Source: Schistocerca nitens (Eukaryota; Arthropoda; Insecta; Orthoptera; Acrididae). From it: 64,000 nucleotides of DNA. Shown here piece by piece: positions 1 to 10,395 of the stretch. Made by a program: the position numbers and the translations under genes. The notes under the pieces were generated by a model. It was not told where the DNA came from and ran no database searches. It saw only the letters and a list, made by a program, of their open reading frames with translations. Location of the stretch: positions 1,188,311,413 through 1,188,375,412 of the forward strand of contig NC_064615.1 of NCBI RefSeq assembly GCF_023898315.1, in the 5' to 3' direction. The number at the start of each line of letters is the position of its first letter. Within the stretch, counting starts at the first letter, position 1.

Positions 1-109
1 ATCATCCTCTAACAGACACCTCTCAGAAACCTTCAATCGTTAGTCTTTGGTGCAGCCCGCCTCTGGGTGCCACTGCATCTGTGTGGTATGGCTATAACTT
101 TGATCTGGG

Positions 110-962
110 TTCCTCAAACTCCACAATCTGCGACACATTCTTTTTCATCAGACCGATAGCCTTCTTGTTTTGAGGTGTTGAGGTTTTGAGGTGCTATTCC
201 AACAGGATTATCGGGCGCTTGTCCAGATTTGTCGAATGTTTCTGGATTGTATCTAATTACTTCATACGGATCGCAGCCAGTAGATATAAAGTAACTTGGG
301 GTCGGTGAAGTTTGGCTTTGCCAAGTCCTAGTGAAAGCTGTACATGTGGAGTTTCGAGTGGACCGGAGCACACACACCAATTCAGACATGCTTCCTGAAC
401 TGCAATATAAACTCGCCCATTGTCCACAGCGGCTGGTCTTTCATTGGTGACCTGATTGAAATTTGGTCTGGCGATGTAATCTCTTCGACCATAACGGCCA
501 CCCCACTGGTAAAATAAATGAATTTCGCTATGTTTTCTAACATTTTTCACGGTTCTCCCGAAAACTGAACTGTTCAATAACTTGTAAAAATCTTTTTCAG
601 GTCTCTGTTCGGTGTTTACGTCAATATACTCCTTCACCAGCAGCTCGGTACTAACAATTTCCGTTCCCAACCTGAGACTTGGCTAGAGGTTTCAGTAGTG
701 CAGAATATATCGTTGCTTGTTCCCAGCATTGTCAACAGCTTCGGGATGGAAACATTTCGTGGGACAAGGAGCTGCGGACACGTTGGCAAGTGTCTGTGCT
801 CGCGCATGTGGATAGGATATGCCAGTTCTGCCTCACCAGCATCCGCAAACACATCCTGGATCATTTCCTTCAATCTGACGATTTTCCGTTTGAAAAGCCA
901 TCAGAATCCTCCAAATGTTAGGTTCCCGTACAGGTTATACACATCCAAGTACAGGATGTCCT
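110..962 (-). pseudogene. Polinton/Maverick-type DNA polymerase B, palm and C-terminal part (decayed)
   Basis: Reading the minus strand, the segment carries a palm-domain motif DVYNLYG (about 925-945), then a stop, then a conserved stretch reading DFYKLLNSSVFGRTVKNVRK (about 533-592), and finally DPYEVIRYNPETFDKSGQ (about 220-272). These are in the order expected of the polymerase half of a protein-primed family B DNA polymerase such as those of Polinton/Maverick elements and related virus-like insect elements; that family replicates its own linear DNA. The frame shifts at least twice (near 670 and 390) and there are in-frame stops, so it cannot encode a working enzyme. The exonuclease half lies upstream on the same strand at 1370-1936. 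No Polinton integrase, protease, ATPase or capsid gene is visible. Family placement is from recognised motifs; a linear-plasmid-like polymerase is the main alternative. Confidence 0.72.
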
Positions 963-1155
963 ATTCAAACGGTTCTGAGCACTATGGGACTGAACATCTG
1001 AGGTCATCAGTCCCCTAGACCTAGAACTACTTAAACCTAACTAACCTAAGGACATCACACACATCTGTGCCCGAGGCAGGATTCGAACCTGCGACCGTAG
1101 CAGCGGCGCGTTTCCGCACTGAAGCGCCCAGAACCGCTAGGCCAAAGCGGCCAGC
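963..1155 (-). mobile_element. tRNA-derived SINE with 12-bp target duplication
   Basis: On the minus strand the element starts with a tRNA-like head whose B box reads GGTTCGAATCC inside a 'tacggtcgcaggttcgaatc' context, followed by 'gatgtccttaggttagttag' and a tail 'catagtgctcagaaccg'. It interrupts the polymerase relic. The flanks acaggatgtcct (951-962) and acaggatgccct (1156-1167) differ at one base and look like the target-site duplication made by LINE-dependent insertion. Related copies lie at 25714, 36046, 43791, 48204 and 56453. Confidence 0.85.
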
Positions 1156-1179
1156 ACAGGATGCCCTGTACTCCCCCTC

Positions 1180-1335
1180 ACTCATTCGTGGGGATACTAT
1201 GTGGTCAAGTATACTCCAGAACTCCTCGGAAACGCCCGCGAGCGCTCCTGGATTGTGCCTGATTACTTCGTATGGATCGCAGTCCCTCACCCAGTAGCTG
1301 AAACTGTCCGTCAAGTAACTTGGGGTCGGTGAAGC
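1180..1335 (-). pseudogene. Ectopic copy of the polymerase C-terminal motif
   Basis: The minus strand encodes DCDPYEVIRHNPGALAGV and ends at its 5' side in the bases cttcaccgaccccaagttac, which also occur at about 290-310. The segment resembles 235-312 but has about 16 extra bases. It sits between the exonuclease half and the palm half of the same polymerase relic, which is out of order for this protein, so it is best explained by a local duplication or by fusion of two decayed copies. Confidence 0.55.
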
Positions 1336-1369
1336 TGCTAGTGATCGTACAGAATCTAGCAGATTCTAC

Positions 1370-1936
1370 CTAATAAGAGATGCTCAACACCTGACAAACA
1401 TTCAACGCGTGCTCGTACTTCGTATCTGTTACGACAGAGCCTGTTAGTTTACTGCAAAATGTGGGTACGTCAGGCAATGTGGTTTGGTGGAGTCTCTCCA
1501 TCGAATGCAGGTACTGATATGGAAAAACCCCCTTTTTAGTCACAAGCTGAAACTTTACGTCACGAGGATATACGACGCTAGCCGTGTGCATATTCTCGTG
1601 CCGCATCGTCTCAGAACGTTTCTGAAGAGACTCGTGAGCGAAATGTAGGAAGTCCAGGAATCTGAGCATTATGCTTGGCGCGATTCCACAGGAAAAAGAA
1701 ATGCACTTTTTAACGGTACCAGGGACGGCACTGTCCTTATCGCCAAATTGGTGAACGAGAAAGTAAGAATGATACCTGTTCAAATTATGAAAGAGGACAG
1801 GTATGTTCCGTGACAGTTGGTTCTTCAGGTTGGCTGCAGCGCGGAACTTGATCGCCAGTTGACAACAGTGTCCGGGTAGAATTGCTGCTTCTCTGTCTTT
1901 AGCGCCAGCCCTAGCCTTTACTGTTCCGTCACACAC
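1370..1936 (-). pseudogene. Polinton/Maverick-type DNA polymerase B, exonuclease-side fragment
   Basis: An open frame of 188 residues on the minus strand contains HNLNRYHSYFLVHQFGDKD, a phenylalanine-rich segment ending LDFLHFAHESLQK, the short motif KKGVFPYQYL and a final block ending YEHALNVCQV. This pattern is typical of the region following the 3'-5' exonuclease motifs in protein-primed B-family polymerases. It has the same strand as the palm fragment at 110-962 and lies where the N-terminal part should be. The usual first exonuclease motifs are not visible upstream and the frame ends at a stop at 1370, so the fragment is partial. Confidence 0.68.
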
Positions 1937-2277
1937 GCAGAGTTATAGAGCAGTGGCAGCGTCGTCGTGTCACAATGTCTGTACCTCAAGAAGGCAGCGT
2001 CTGCAAATACTGTCCATGTCACGGTGCGGTGGCTGAGGTTCACTTCTCGATATGGCTATCTCAGGGTCATCCGTCAGCCAGTGACCTCCTGACGCCATCC
2101 TCTGCTCAACATACACTATTATCATTTAAATAAGCAGTTACAGTGGCTATATACAGTGGAGGTAGGCAACGATGAAAATGATTTCCCTTCACTGGTATGT
2201 ATTTGGAGTGACGCTATACATATAAAAAATATCATCTCCGATCTATCCTTGGCCCTGAGGGTATCCACGTGACATCA
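1937..2277. other. Unassigned intergenic sequence
   Basis: I see no coding region, RNA gene or repeat family that I can name in this stretch. Confidence 0.5.
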
Positions 2278-2289
2278 CGCATGCACGCA

Positions 2290-2351
<62 letters not shown>
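2278..2351. repeat. Compound (ACGC)n-(AC)n microsatellite
   Basis: About seven ACGC units run into roughly twenty-one AC units. The open frame across it is a product of the repeat (alternating His-Thr and His-Ala). Confidence 0.97.
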
Positions 2352-2353
<2 letters not shown>

Positions 2354-3115
2354 TAATGTGGTTACCCGTACTTAGAGGGTATAACGGCAAGTGCTGTCAT
2401 CTGAGGATCTTTACTCATATGTTTCTGTCACTAATACGGATAATCGACTAAACTGTCTAAAGGAAAACGTGGAAATTGCGTACATAAACTCGTGCTAGTG
2501 TAACGTACCACAGAAAAATTTATGAACGCCACCTGCAAAATGCTACTTGTAAGAGACTTCAGGTGTTTATCACGTTCTCCAGGGACACACAGCGGCGGTC
2601 CCCGGTCTCCATACAGAAGTCATCGGGCACGCAGGCGTCCTCTGGACGACACCGGCTGCCCGACGTCTCTGGGCTGAGTAGAACAATTAATATTACTACT
2701 TGCCACTACTATTATTAATATTATTGAGGAAGCGGCGCGTGAATGACTTCCATAATAGCGAATGCCTGCGGAATGCATATTACTGCAATATGTGTGGTAT
2801 TCTGGGTAGCGGCGTGCTGACGCTCAGGATCGAGGTCGCGTCGTTCTCTCACAATTAACCTACTGACCTCCACGAACAGTGGTCGAGTGCGTCTGGCATT
2901 TCAGTTTCGTTCACAGTGCCCTCGGCGACCAGCTGATTCCGCACCGCCACGGCAGCTGCGGCTGACTGCAGACAACACCACCTACATCACGAGGCCTTAC
3001 CGCTCTCTGCCAGTAGGCGAGTGACGTCATCTACTTCAGGCATACAGCCAGCGCCACCTACCGGTAGCAGCGAGACCTACATGCCTGGAGGGAGCCATGT
3101 AAACAACTGTTTCGG
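2352..3115. other. Unassigned intergenic sequence
   Basis: Mixed-composition DNA with no long frame and no repeat I recognise. Its last part (about 2880-3115) may hold the promoter side of the THAP-transposase relic that follows, but I see no decisive element. Confidence 0.4.
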
Positions 3116-3189
3116 AGCTGTAGAGTTAGTGAATTGAATTCCCTTGTGAAATCATTCGCTTCTCTGCTCTTTGAAGTGTATACTGCCTG

Positions 3190-5375
3190 TAGCATCACCG
3201 TGCTGAATAAGTGTTGTGTTCCTGGTTGTGACGGTAATTAGACGAGAAGACCACGGAACACATTTTTAAATTTAGAACCGATGAGAATACGCGAAGGAAA
3301 TGGTGATTTGCGATCAAAAGAGAGAATTTCGTTCCGAGCAAGCATTGTGTGGTGAGTACCTTTCATTTTAAGCCGTACTTATCGACAAAAGCATATGGCA
3401 GTTGAAGGTCTGTCATTTGCAGTTCTGCGAAGACGATATACTGTGGGAAACACAACCAGTAGACTGGAAAACCACTAAGCAAGCCACAACTCTGACAAAA
3501 GGCAGCCCCAAGTAAATTTCCTAACTGCCCTTCGTAAATTTCCAAAGTGATGCCAAAAACCAGAAATCTTCTTCTCAAAATCAGGAGAAAAGGGAAGGTG
3601 CTGCACTGAGAACATCCATAGAGGACAGTATTAAATCTCTAGAAGAATATAATACGAAATTTTTTTCAGTTGATTTCCAGAACTGATAAAGAAGCTTGAT
3701 TGTATTGTACTGAAAAGTGGTCAAAAGCAGTGTAAGATTCAAATATATTGTTTTTTATGTAGACACTGAAAGGACACCACATCATATTTTGTACATAATT
3801 ATTAATCAGGAACTCAGTGTAAGCATTTAAGGGTTTTGAAAACACTTCCAACAATGTTCCAAAAACTGTAAGTAATATCCATGATCTAGACAATATTATA
3901 ATATTTCTTGAAAGTTTAGTGTGCAAAAAGGAAGAGAAACGTCTTCAAGACATCATTGTTGAGTTGTTAGACAACTTAGAATGTGAGGGGAAAACTAAAC
4001 CTGCAGCTGAATTCATAAGAAGCCAGTTTCAGTTAAGCTTCTCGCCTCCTGAGAGACATGGGTGTCCTCCCCATGTTTTAGTATCTGCTTTTTTGTTGTT
4101 TTTTATTTAAAGCCATGCTTACAGATTCATACGGAGCACTGGAAATATTATTCTGCCTCATCCTAATACTATTCGACATTGAAATGAACACATTACCTAA
4201 ATTTGGATGTGGTTTACATATGAAAGCTGTGTGGCGATTTTCCTTAGAAACACAAAATGTGAAGCTTGTTCGTCAGATTTTCAATGACAACATCACGTGT
4301 ACCTTTACTGGAGTTGGGGCCTACATATAACATTAAAAATTATGAAAGAACTGCTGAATTTATTAAAATAACAAGCACATTGGGGAAAATTGTGAATGTT
4401 AAGTCCCCTTTGAAAGGCCTTAGACTTGGAGAAGAAATGCAAAAGCCTTTAACAAGCCACAAGGATGATGAGAGGTGTAAATTTCTAGAAAATTTTCTAA
4501 ATTCGCTAGACAACTGGAGCTCCATGAATTTGCCAAGCGTAAGCTCAGCAAGGAAAGACTCTCCACTGAAGCATACAACATTTGCATCATTATGACTGGG
4601 AACGTACTGTCTGTCAGAACTTAAAATGTCTGGAAAATTTCACACTGATGCCTTGGATCCAGGTTTGAATTGTATCGACAGCTATCTGGATCCCAGTACC
4701 ATGTATCAATGAGGCAAACATTTGACGCAGAGAAAAAGCTGAGATTATCAACTTTGTTAGAGCCTCCCTTACAAGGTGACTCAGCTAAGAAAATTGTAAG
4801 TTAGATCTCTACAAAGCTGTGATCAGTCTGAATGTCTTGATGTTGCCTGCAGCTCAGCATCAGGTATTTGTAAATTAAGTGTCAGTCAACGTGATGTGGA
4901 ACTTATCGGTCCAGAATTACTAGTGCTTACATTCATTGCACAATAAAGAAGTTAAGGTGTGGTAACTGTACTCGGTTTTTAACAATAGATAATCAGCTGT
5001 CATGTGGTGCTGAGCACAAACTAATTAAAGAGCTTGATAGAGGTGGCTTGGGATAGCCACAGAAAATGTCATTGCTGATACTAATGTATTCTTTTTGGTT
5101 CATGCGGAAACTATTATCAGATGAACACTGTGATTCCTTTCTCAGGCTTCAAAAGCAACAGCAAACAGCATGTTAATTAATTCTTGATTGTGTCATGGCC
5201 AATGATGATTGCGCAGCAGACGTCTGTGACAAACTTCAGCACAGGAATTGTGTAAATCTGTTGTCTGGACAGGTGTTATTATTTTGCTTAATAACTATTG
5301 TAAAATGGAAAATTACAAGGAACGAAGGTCATTCGACAAAAGGAAACTGGAAACTGTGGCGGAAGGACATATTTT
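3190..5375 (+). pseudogene. THAP-domain P-element-type (THAP9-like) transposase relic
   Basis: Near 3205 the plus strand encodes NKCCVPGCDGN, the start of a THAP zinc finger; after a frameshift it continues HIFKFRTDENTRRKW and FAIKRENFVPSKHCV, ending at a GTGAGT donor (about 3353), where THAP genes commonly have an intron. Further on, 3860-4110 encodes LLDNLECEGKTKPAAEFIRS and LVSAFLLF, then HAYRFIRSTGNIILPHPNTI (about 4107-4165), then about 4250-4595 TLGKIVNVKSPLKGLRLGEE. Around 4630-4800 there is a C-terminal block, and 5195-5375 a last frame. These follow the block order of the P-element/THAP9 transposase family. At least four frameshifts and many stops, plus a missing central catalytic section between about 4165 and 4250, show that it is dead. 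No terminal repeats were found. Confidence 0.78.
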
Positions 5376-5544
5376 AAAAAAAGAAAGCAAAAAGAAATGT
5401 AGATAATTTTCGTTAATAATTATTCACTGTTGTTAACTTCACTAAGCAAGTTGTCGGTACAAACTACAGTACATGTAAGCTCTCCCTATAAATATTGGTT
5501 GCTTCAGCTCTGATGTAGCAAAACTTTCACCATTTTCAACATAG

Positions 5545-5706
5545 ACAGAATATACTTTGTGTCTACTATGTTACTGTAAGGAGTATTACTTAGTAGAGGA
5601 TAGGATGGTGAGTGAGCTGTTACGTGTTAGGAGGAAGGACTGGTAAGTGTATGTAGTCATAAGTGTTTGTCATGTTCCTCCTATTACATAGCCTATTCTC
5701 AATGTG
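5545..5706 (+). repeat. Diverged tandem repeat, unit 1 left part
   Basis: This stretch and its continuation after the retrotransposon (8308-8395) match two later units at 8396-8555 plus 9996-10108 and at 10109-10395. Shared words include 'tagtcataa...ttcctcct', 'ttctcaatgtgttttaaaaat' against 'tttttaatgtgttttgaaaat', and 'gttggcactt...ctgtgactcatgtctttgatgt'. Unit length is about 285 bp in the later copies; this one appears to lack about 100 bp in its middle. Function unknown. Confidence 0.65.
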
Positions 5707-8288
5707 AACGCATTATTGTGGCCAAGATAGACACAAAGCCCATGCCTACTACAGTAGTACAAGTTTATATGCCAACTAGCTCTGCAGATGATGAAGAAAT
5801 TGATGAAATGTATGACGAGATAAAAGAAATTATTCAGGTAGTGAAGGGAGACCAAAATTTAATAGTCATGGGTGACTGGAATTCGTCAGTAGGAAAAGGG
5901 AGAAAAGGAAGCATAGTAGGTGAATATGGATTGGGGGGAAGAAATGAAAGAGGAAGCCGCCTTGTAGAATTTTGCACAGAGCATAACTTAATCATAGCTA
6001 ACACTTGGTTCAAGAATCATAAAAGAAGGTTGTATACCTGGAAGAATCCTGGAGATACTAATAGGTATCAGATAGATTATATAATGGTAAGACAGAGATT
6101 TAGGAACCAGGTTTTAAATTGTAAGACATTTCCAGGGGCAGATGTGGATTCTGACCACAATCTATTGGTTATGAACTGCAGATTGAAACTGAAGAAACTG
6201 CAAAAAGGTGGGAATTTAAGGAGATGGGACCTGGATAAACTGAAAGAACCAGAGGTTGTAGAGAGTTTCAGGGAGAGCATAAGGGAACAATTGACAGGAA
6301 TGGGGGAAAGAAATACAGTAGAAGAAGAATGGGTAGCTCTGAGGGATGAAGTAGTGAAGGCAGCAGAGGATCAAGTAGGTAAAAAGACGAGGGCTAATAG
6401 AAATCCTTGGGTAACAGAAGAAATATTGATGAAAGGGGAAAATATAAAAATGCAGTAAATGAAGCAGACAAAAGGGAATACAAACGTCTCAAAAATGAGA
6501 TCGACAGAAAGTGCAAAATGGCTAAGCAGGGATGGCTAGAGGACAAATGTAAGGATGTAGAGGCTTGTCTCACTAGGGGTAAGATAGATACTGCCTACAG
6601 GAAAATTAAAGAGACCTTTGGAGAGAAGAGAACCACTTGTATGAATATCAAGAGCTCAGGTGGCAACCCAGTTCTAAGCAAAGAAGGGAAGGCAGAAAGG
6701 TGGAAGGAGTATATAGAGGGTTTATACAAGGGTGATGTACTTGAGGACAATATTATGGAAATGGAAGAGGATGTAGATGAAGATGAAATGGGAGATAAGA
6801 TACTGCGTGAAGAGTTTGACAGAGCACTGAAAGACATGAGTCGAAACAAGGCCCCGGGAGTAGACAACATTCCATTAGAACTACTGACAGCCTTGGGAGA
6901 GCCAGTCATGACAAAACTCTACCATCTGGTGAGCAAGATGTATGAGACAGGCGAAATACCCACAGACTTCAAGAAGAATATAATAATTCCAATCCCAAAG
7001 AAGGCAGGTGTTGACAGATGTGAAAATTACCGAACTATCAGTTTAATAAGTCACAGTTGCAAAATACTAACGCGAATTCTTTACAGACGAATGGAAAAAC
7101 TGGTAGAAGCGGACCTCGGGGAAGTTTGGATTCCGTAGAAATGTTGGAACACGAGAGGCAATACTAACCTTACGACTTATCTTAGAAGAAAGATTAAGAA
7201 AAGGCAAACCTACATTTCTAGCATTTGTAGACTTAGAGAAAGCTTTTGACAACGTTAACTGGAATACTCTCTTTCAAATTCTGAAGGTGGCAGGGGTAAA
7301 ACACAGGGAGCGAAAGGCTATTTACAATTTGTACAGAAACCAGATGGCAGTTATAAGAGTCGAGGGGCATGAAAGGGAAGCAGTGGTTGGGAAAGGAGTG
7401 AGACAGGGTTGTAGCCTCTCCCCGATGTTATTCAATCTGTATATTGAGCAAGCAGTATAGGAAACAAAAGAACAATTCGGAGTAGGTATTAAAATTCATG
7501 GAGAAGAAGTAAAAACTTTGAGGTTCGCCGATGACATTGTAATTCTGTCAGAGACAGCAAAGGACTTGGAAGACCAGTTGAACGGAATGGACAGTGTCTT
7601 GAAAGGAGGATATAAGATGAACATCAACAAAAGCAAAACGAGGATAATGGAATGTAGTCAAATTAAATCGGGTGATGCTGAGGGGATTAGATTAGGAAAT
7701 GAGACACTTAAAGTAGTAAAGGAGTTTTGCTATTTGGGGAGTAAAATAACTAATGATGGTCGAAGTAGAGAGGATATAAAATGTAGACTGGCAATGGCAA
7801 GGAAATCGTTTCTGAAGAAGAGAAATTTGTTAACATCGAGTATAGATTTAAGTGTCAGGAAGTCGTTTCTGAAAGTATTTGTATGGAGTGTAGCCATGTA
7901 TGGAAGTGAAACATGGACGATAACCAGTTTGGACAAGAAGAGAATAGAAGCTTTCGAAATGTGGTGCTACAGAAGAATGCTGAAGATAAGGTGGGTAGAT
8001 CACGTAAGTAATGAGGAGGTATTGAATAGGATTGGGGAGAAGAGAAGTTTGTGGCACAACTTGACTAGAAGAAGGGATCGGTTGGTAGGACATGTTTTGA
8101 GGCATCAAGGGATCACAAATTTAGCATTGGAGGGCAGCGTGGAGGGTAAAAATCGTAGAGGGAGACCAAGAGATGAATACACTAAGCAGATTCAGAAGGA
8201 TGTAGGTTGCAGTAGGTACTGGGAGATGAAGAAGGTTGCACAGGATAGAGTAGCATGGAGAGCTGCATCAAACCAGTCTCAGGACTGA
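5707..8288 (+). pseudogene. RTE endonuclease-reverse transcriptase, broken
   Basis: The product would nick target DNA and copy the element RNA. Seen in order: the second half of an exonuclease-endonuclease-phosphatase domain (5707-6190) with the motifs VMGDWNSSVG, RYQIDYIMV and SDHNLL; a linker; the reverse transcriptase start with NKAPGVDNIPLELL (about 6850); palm motif A AFVDLEKAFDNV (about 7225); motif FADDIVIL with the catalytic Asp pair (about 7523); and a C-terminal domain with ETWT...EMWCYRRMLKIRW (about 7910-8000). Damage: a frameshift near 6428, a 4-bp loss at about 7123 (compare the copy at 63580), and a TAG at about 7458. A complete enzyme of this family is about 1000 residues, so the first quarter or so is missing. 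Confidence 0.92.
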
Positions 8289-8307
8289 AGACCATAACAA
8301 CAACAAC
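5707..8307 (+). mobile_element. 5'-truncated RTE-type non-LTR retrotransposon (copy A)
   Basis: The insert starts inside the endonuclease gene and ends in 'ctgaagaccataacaacaacaac', the short (AAC)n tail of this family. The flanking 12 bases attctcaatgtg are identical at 5695-5706 and 8308-8319, a clear target-site duplication, so both borders are exact. It lies in a tandem unit of unknown function. Related copies or fragments are at 14734, 34380/36023, 37426, 39088, 51600/53205 and 62408. Assignment to the RTE clade rests on the apurinic-type endonuclease, the RT motifs and the tail. Confidence 0.93.
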
Positions 8308-8555
8308 ATTCTCAATGTGTTTTAAAAATATTGTTGGCACTTGTTATTCGCATACCTGTGACTCATGTCTTTGATGTAAGATATTATCATTTTAGATACT
8401 ATCAAAATGTCAAATGCTTAGTGTGAGTGCAGTTAGTTGGTAAGTGAAGGGGCAGATAAGTGTCCTTAGTCATAATTGCTTCCCGTGTTCCTCCTCCTAT
8501 CATTTTTAATGTGTTTTGAAAATATATGGTTTCTGATATCCAACAGGTCATTTAA
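8308..8555 (+). repeat. Diverged tandem repeat, end of unit 1 and left part of unit 2
   Basis: 8308-8395 completes unit 1 after the RTE insertion, and 8396-8555 is the left half of unit 2, containing 'caaatgtcaaatg', 'tcataattgcttccc' and 'ggtttctgatatccaacagg', which match unit 3 at 10109-10280 closely. Unit 2 is then broken at TTAA by the DNA transposon at 8556-9995. Confidence 0.7.
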
Positions 8556-9995
8556 GGGGCTCCGGAACGCCCTATACTTGCAATGTTAAAATAACGCTTA
8601 TAAATTACATCTTTCCTCACAAAGTATTTGAGGTAGGAAGTTGAACTTTTTACAGATTATTTATTGGAATATGGGCTACAACGTAACACAGAGATTTTAC
8701 AAAATTTTAATTCAGTTATTAAAGATGATTTTTTTTTCAATTGTAATGAAAATTCACAACTTTTTTTTGCAATTTTTTATTTATATATTCAAAAATATAC
8801 AGTTTTTTTGGAAAAAGGCTGTGTTAAATTATGCAGAAGGTACTGTGTAACATTTACTGAAAGTTTGAAACAAATATGTTTGGAAGATCCTTAGAAAACA
8901 TGTAATTAGTATGAGAAAATAAAAGTTTTGGGAATCGAGCGACAAAGATTGGATTAACTTTTTAGTGCATTCCAGGTCCATAGGATGGATTATCTTCATC
9001 CTCTGCAAACTCCTCCTCGAGCTTCCTCTTGTTCCTCCTCCTGTTTACCCTTGCTTGTATTTCTAGACTCTTTACAGCCCTGTCTGCAGCCCGAAGGCGT
9101 TCCTTGTCTAAAGCAAGCATCGCTCGTACCATGTTAGAACCTATCTTCATTCCCATATTTCTAAATACCTTGCACCTTACAATGTTGCCATCATTGAAAG
9201 TCGCAACAGCATCATACACACCAAAGTGAAGTGTTTCTATTCCAACAATTACAGTCTTGGGGATTCGCGACCATATAACACTATTTACATTTTCATTGGG
9301 GTTTTGAGTTTTTCCGTGAATACACTTTTTCAACAGTTCAGGTGCTGCTAAGTCTCTGAAAATAGGTTTTATCACATCCATTATTGCATGAGGCAGACTA
9401 TGCTTATGAGTGTACACTTCACCAGTTAGCAATCCTTTGTTATATTTACACCAACTGTCTTCTTCTTTGGGACACAAGCTATGTTGGGGATTTTCATCGT
9501 CTTTATTGTTTACAGTAATAACACATACCTTTGGCTTTCCAACATTTCTCCTTTACTTAAAAGCCTTCAGAGGATTTCTAATAACTTTACTTTTACTCAT
9601 TATTATACTTCAACAAAACAGAGACTCAAGAAACAGAATTAATTACGAATATTTTCGAGATAACGACAGAGTAAATAAACATGAAACAATCGACAATCAC
9701 ACCAGCGATATATATTGAACCATCACAGGTTAGCTACAACACATACTTTATCTCACATCACTAAAATGTACCTGATGAACACGGACGTTAATAATAACAC
9801 CATTTGACAGCAGTTTAACAGCGCCACAGTGGGTCACGCCCATGTAGAACACATTTCAAAACAAATTTAAAAATAGTTGTAGTCTTCGGAATTGAATAAA
9901 TTATATATCTATTAAAAGGTAATAGTCTGCAGATTCAGAAAACGCAAAAAAGTAAAAATTGAACTTTTCATGATTTTGAGCCTTTCCGGAGCCCC
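8556..9995 (-). mobile_element. TTAA-flanked DNA transposon, Kolobok-like, internally deleted
   Basis: The insert begins GGGGCTCCGGAA (8556-8567) and ends with its reverse complement TTCCGGAGCCCC (9984-9995), and both ends are flanked by TTAA (8552-8555, 9996-9999). Comparison with the uninterrupted tandem unit at 10109-10395 shows that the site before insertion contained a single TTAA. TTAA targets are characteristic of the Kolobok and piggyBac superfamilies. The coding remnant inside resembles Mutator/Kolobok-like transposase C-termini, which favours Kolobok. The element is 1440 bp and too short to be autonomous. Confidence 0.85.
8962..9600 (-). pseudogene. Internally deleted Kolobok/Mutator-like transposase
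   Basis: The minus-strand frame starts at ATG 9598-9600 (MSKSKVIRNPLKAFK), meets a TAA at codon 16 (9553-9555), then stays open to 8962. The long part carries CPKEEDSWCKYNKG, KHSLPHAIMDVIKPIF, and the block KCIHGKTQNPNENVNSVIW, then a basic tail RVNRRRNKRKLEEEF and an acidic end. The KTQNxNExxNxxIW block and the CPxEEDSWCKY block are seen in large arthropod transposases of Mutator-like/Kolobok type (from memory). About 210 codons remain, far below a full transposase, and the N-terminal start abuts a C-terminal portion, so the catalytic centre has been deleted. Apart from the one stop codon the frame is intact, suggesting a fairly recent element. Confidence 0.75.
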
Positions 9996-10395
9996 TTAAG
10001 AGTTTGCTAATTTCTATTGTTCTTTGAGTGCTGCTTTCCTTAAGAATGGGGTGTGTGCTATTGCTGACACTTTTTACCCAATTAATTTGACTCTTATCCT
10101 TGATGTGAGGTGATGTGGTTTCAGACAGTATGCAAATGTCAAATGGTGTGAGTGAGACGTTAGGTCATGACAGGAATGGCAGAGAAGTGCATCTAGTCAT
10201 AATTGCTTTTCTTGCTCCCCTTATTGTTTTCACTGTGAAAATTTTGGTTTCTGATATCCAGCAGGTTATTTACGATATCTCTATTTTCTCTTATTTTTAT
10301 TTGAGTTTTGCCTTCTGGATGGACGAGGTGTGTGCTTTTGTTGACACTCTTTTTCCCATACCTTTGACTCTTGTCCCTGATGTGAACTGTTACAC
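9996..10395 (+). repeat. Diverged tandem repeat, right part of unit 2 and unit 3
   Basis: 9996-10108 completes unit 2 and 10109-10395 is unit 3, the only unit without an insertion. The shared end reads 'ttgacactctttttcccatacctttgactcttgtccctgatgtga' in unit 3 and a close variant in unit 2. The longest frame here (96 codons) is not shared by the other units, so I do not read it as coding. Confidence 0.68.

Noticed and set aside
2269..2451. 60-codon frame over the AC microsatellite
   Set aside because: His-Thr repeats come from the simple repeat itself.
5667..5706. ATG upstream of the RTE copy as its start codon
   Set aside because: It lies outside the element, in the tandem unit, before the target-site duplication.
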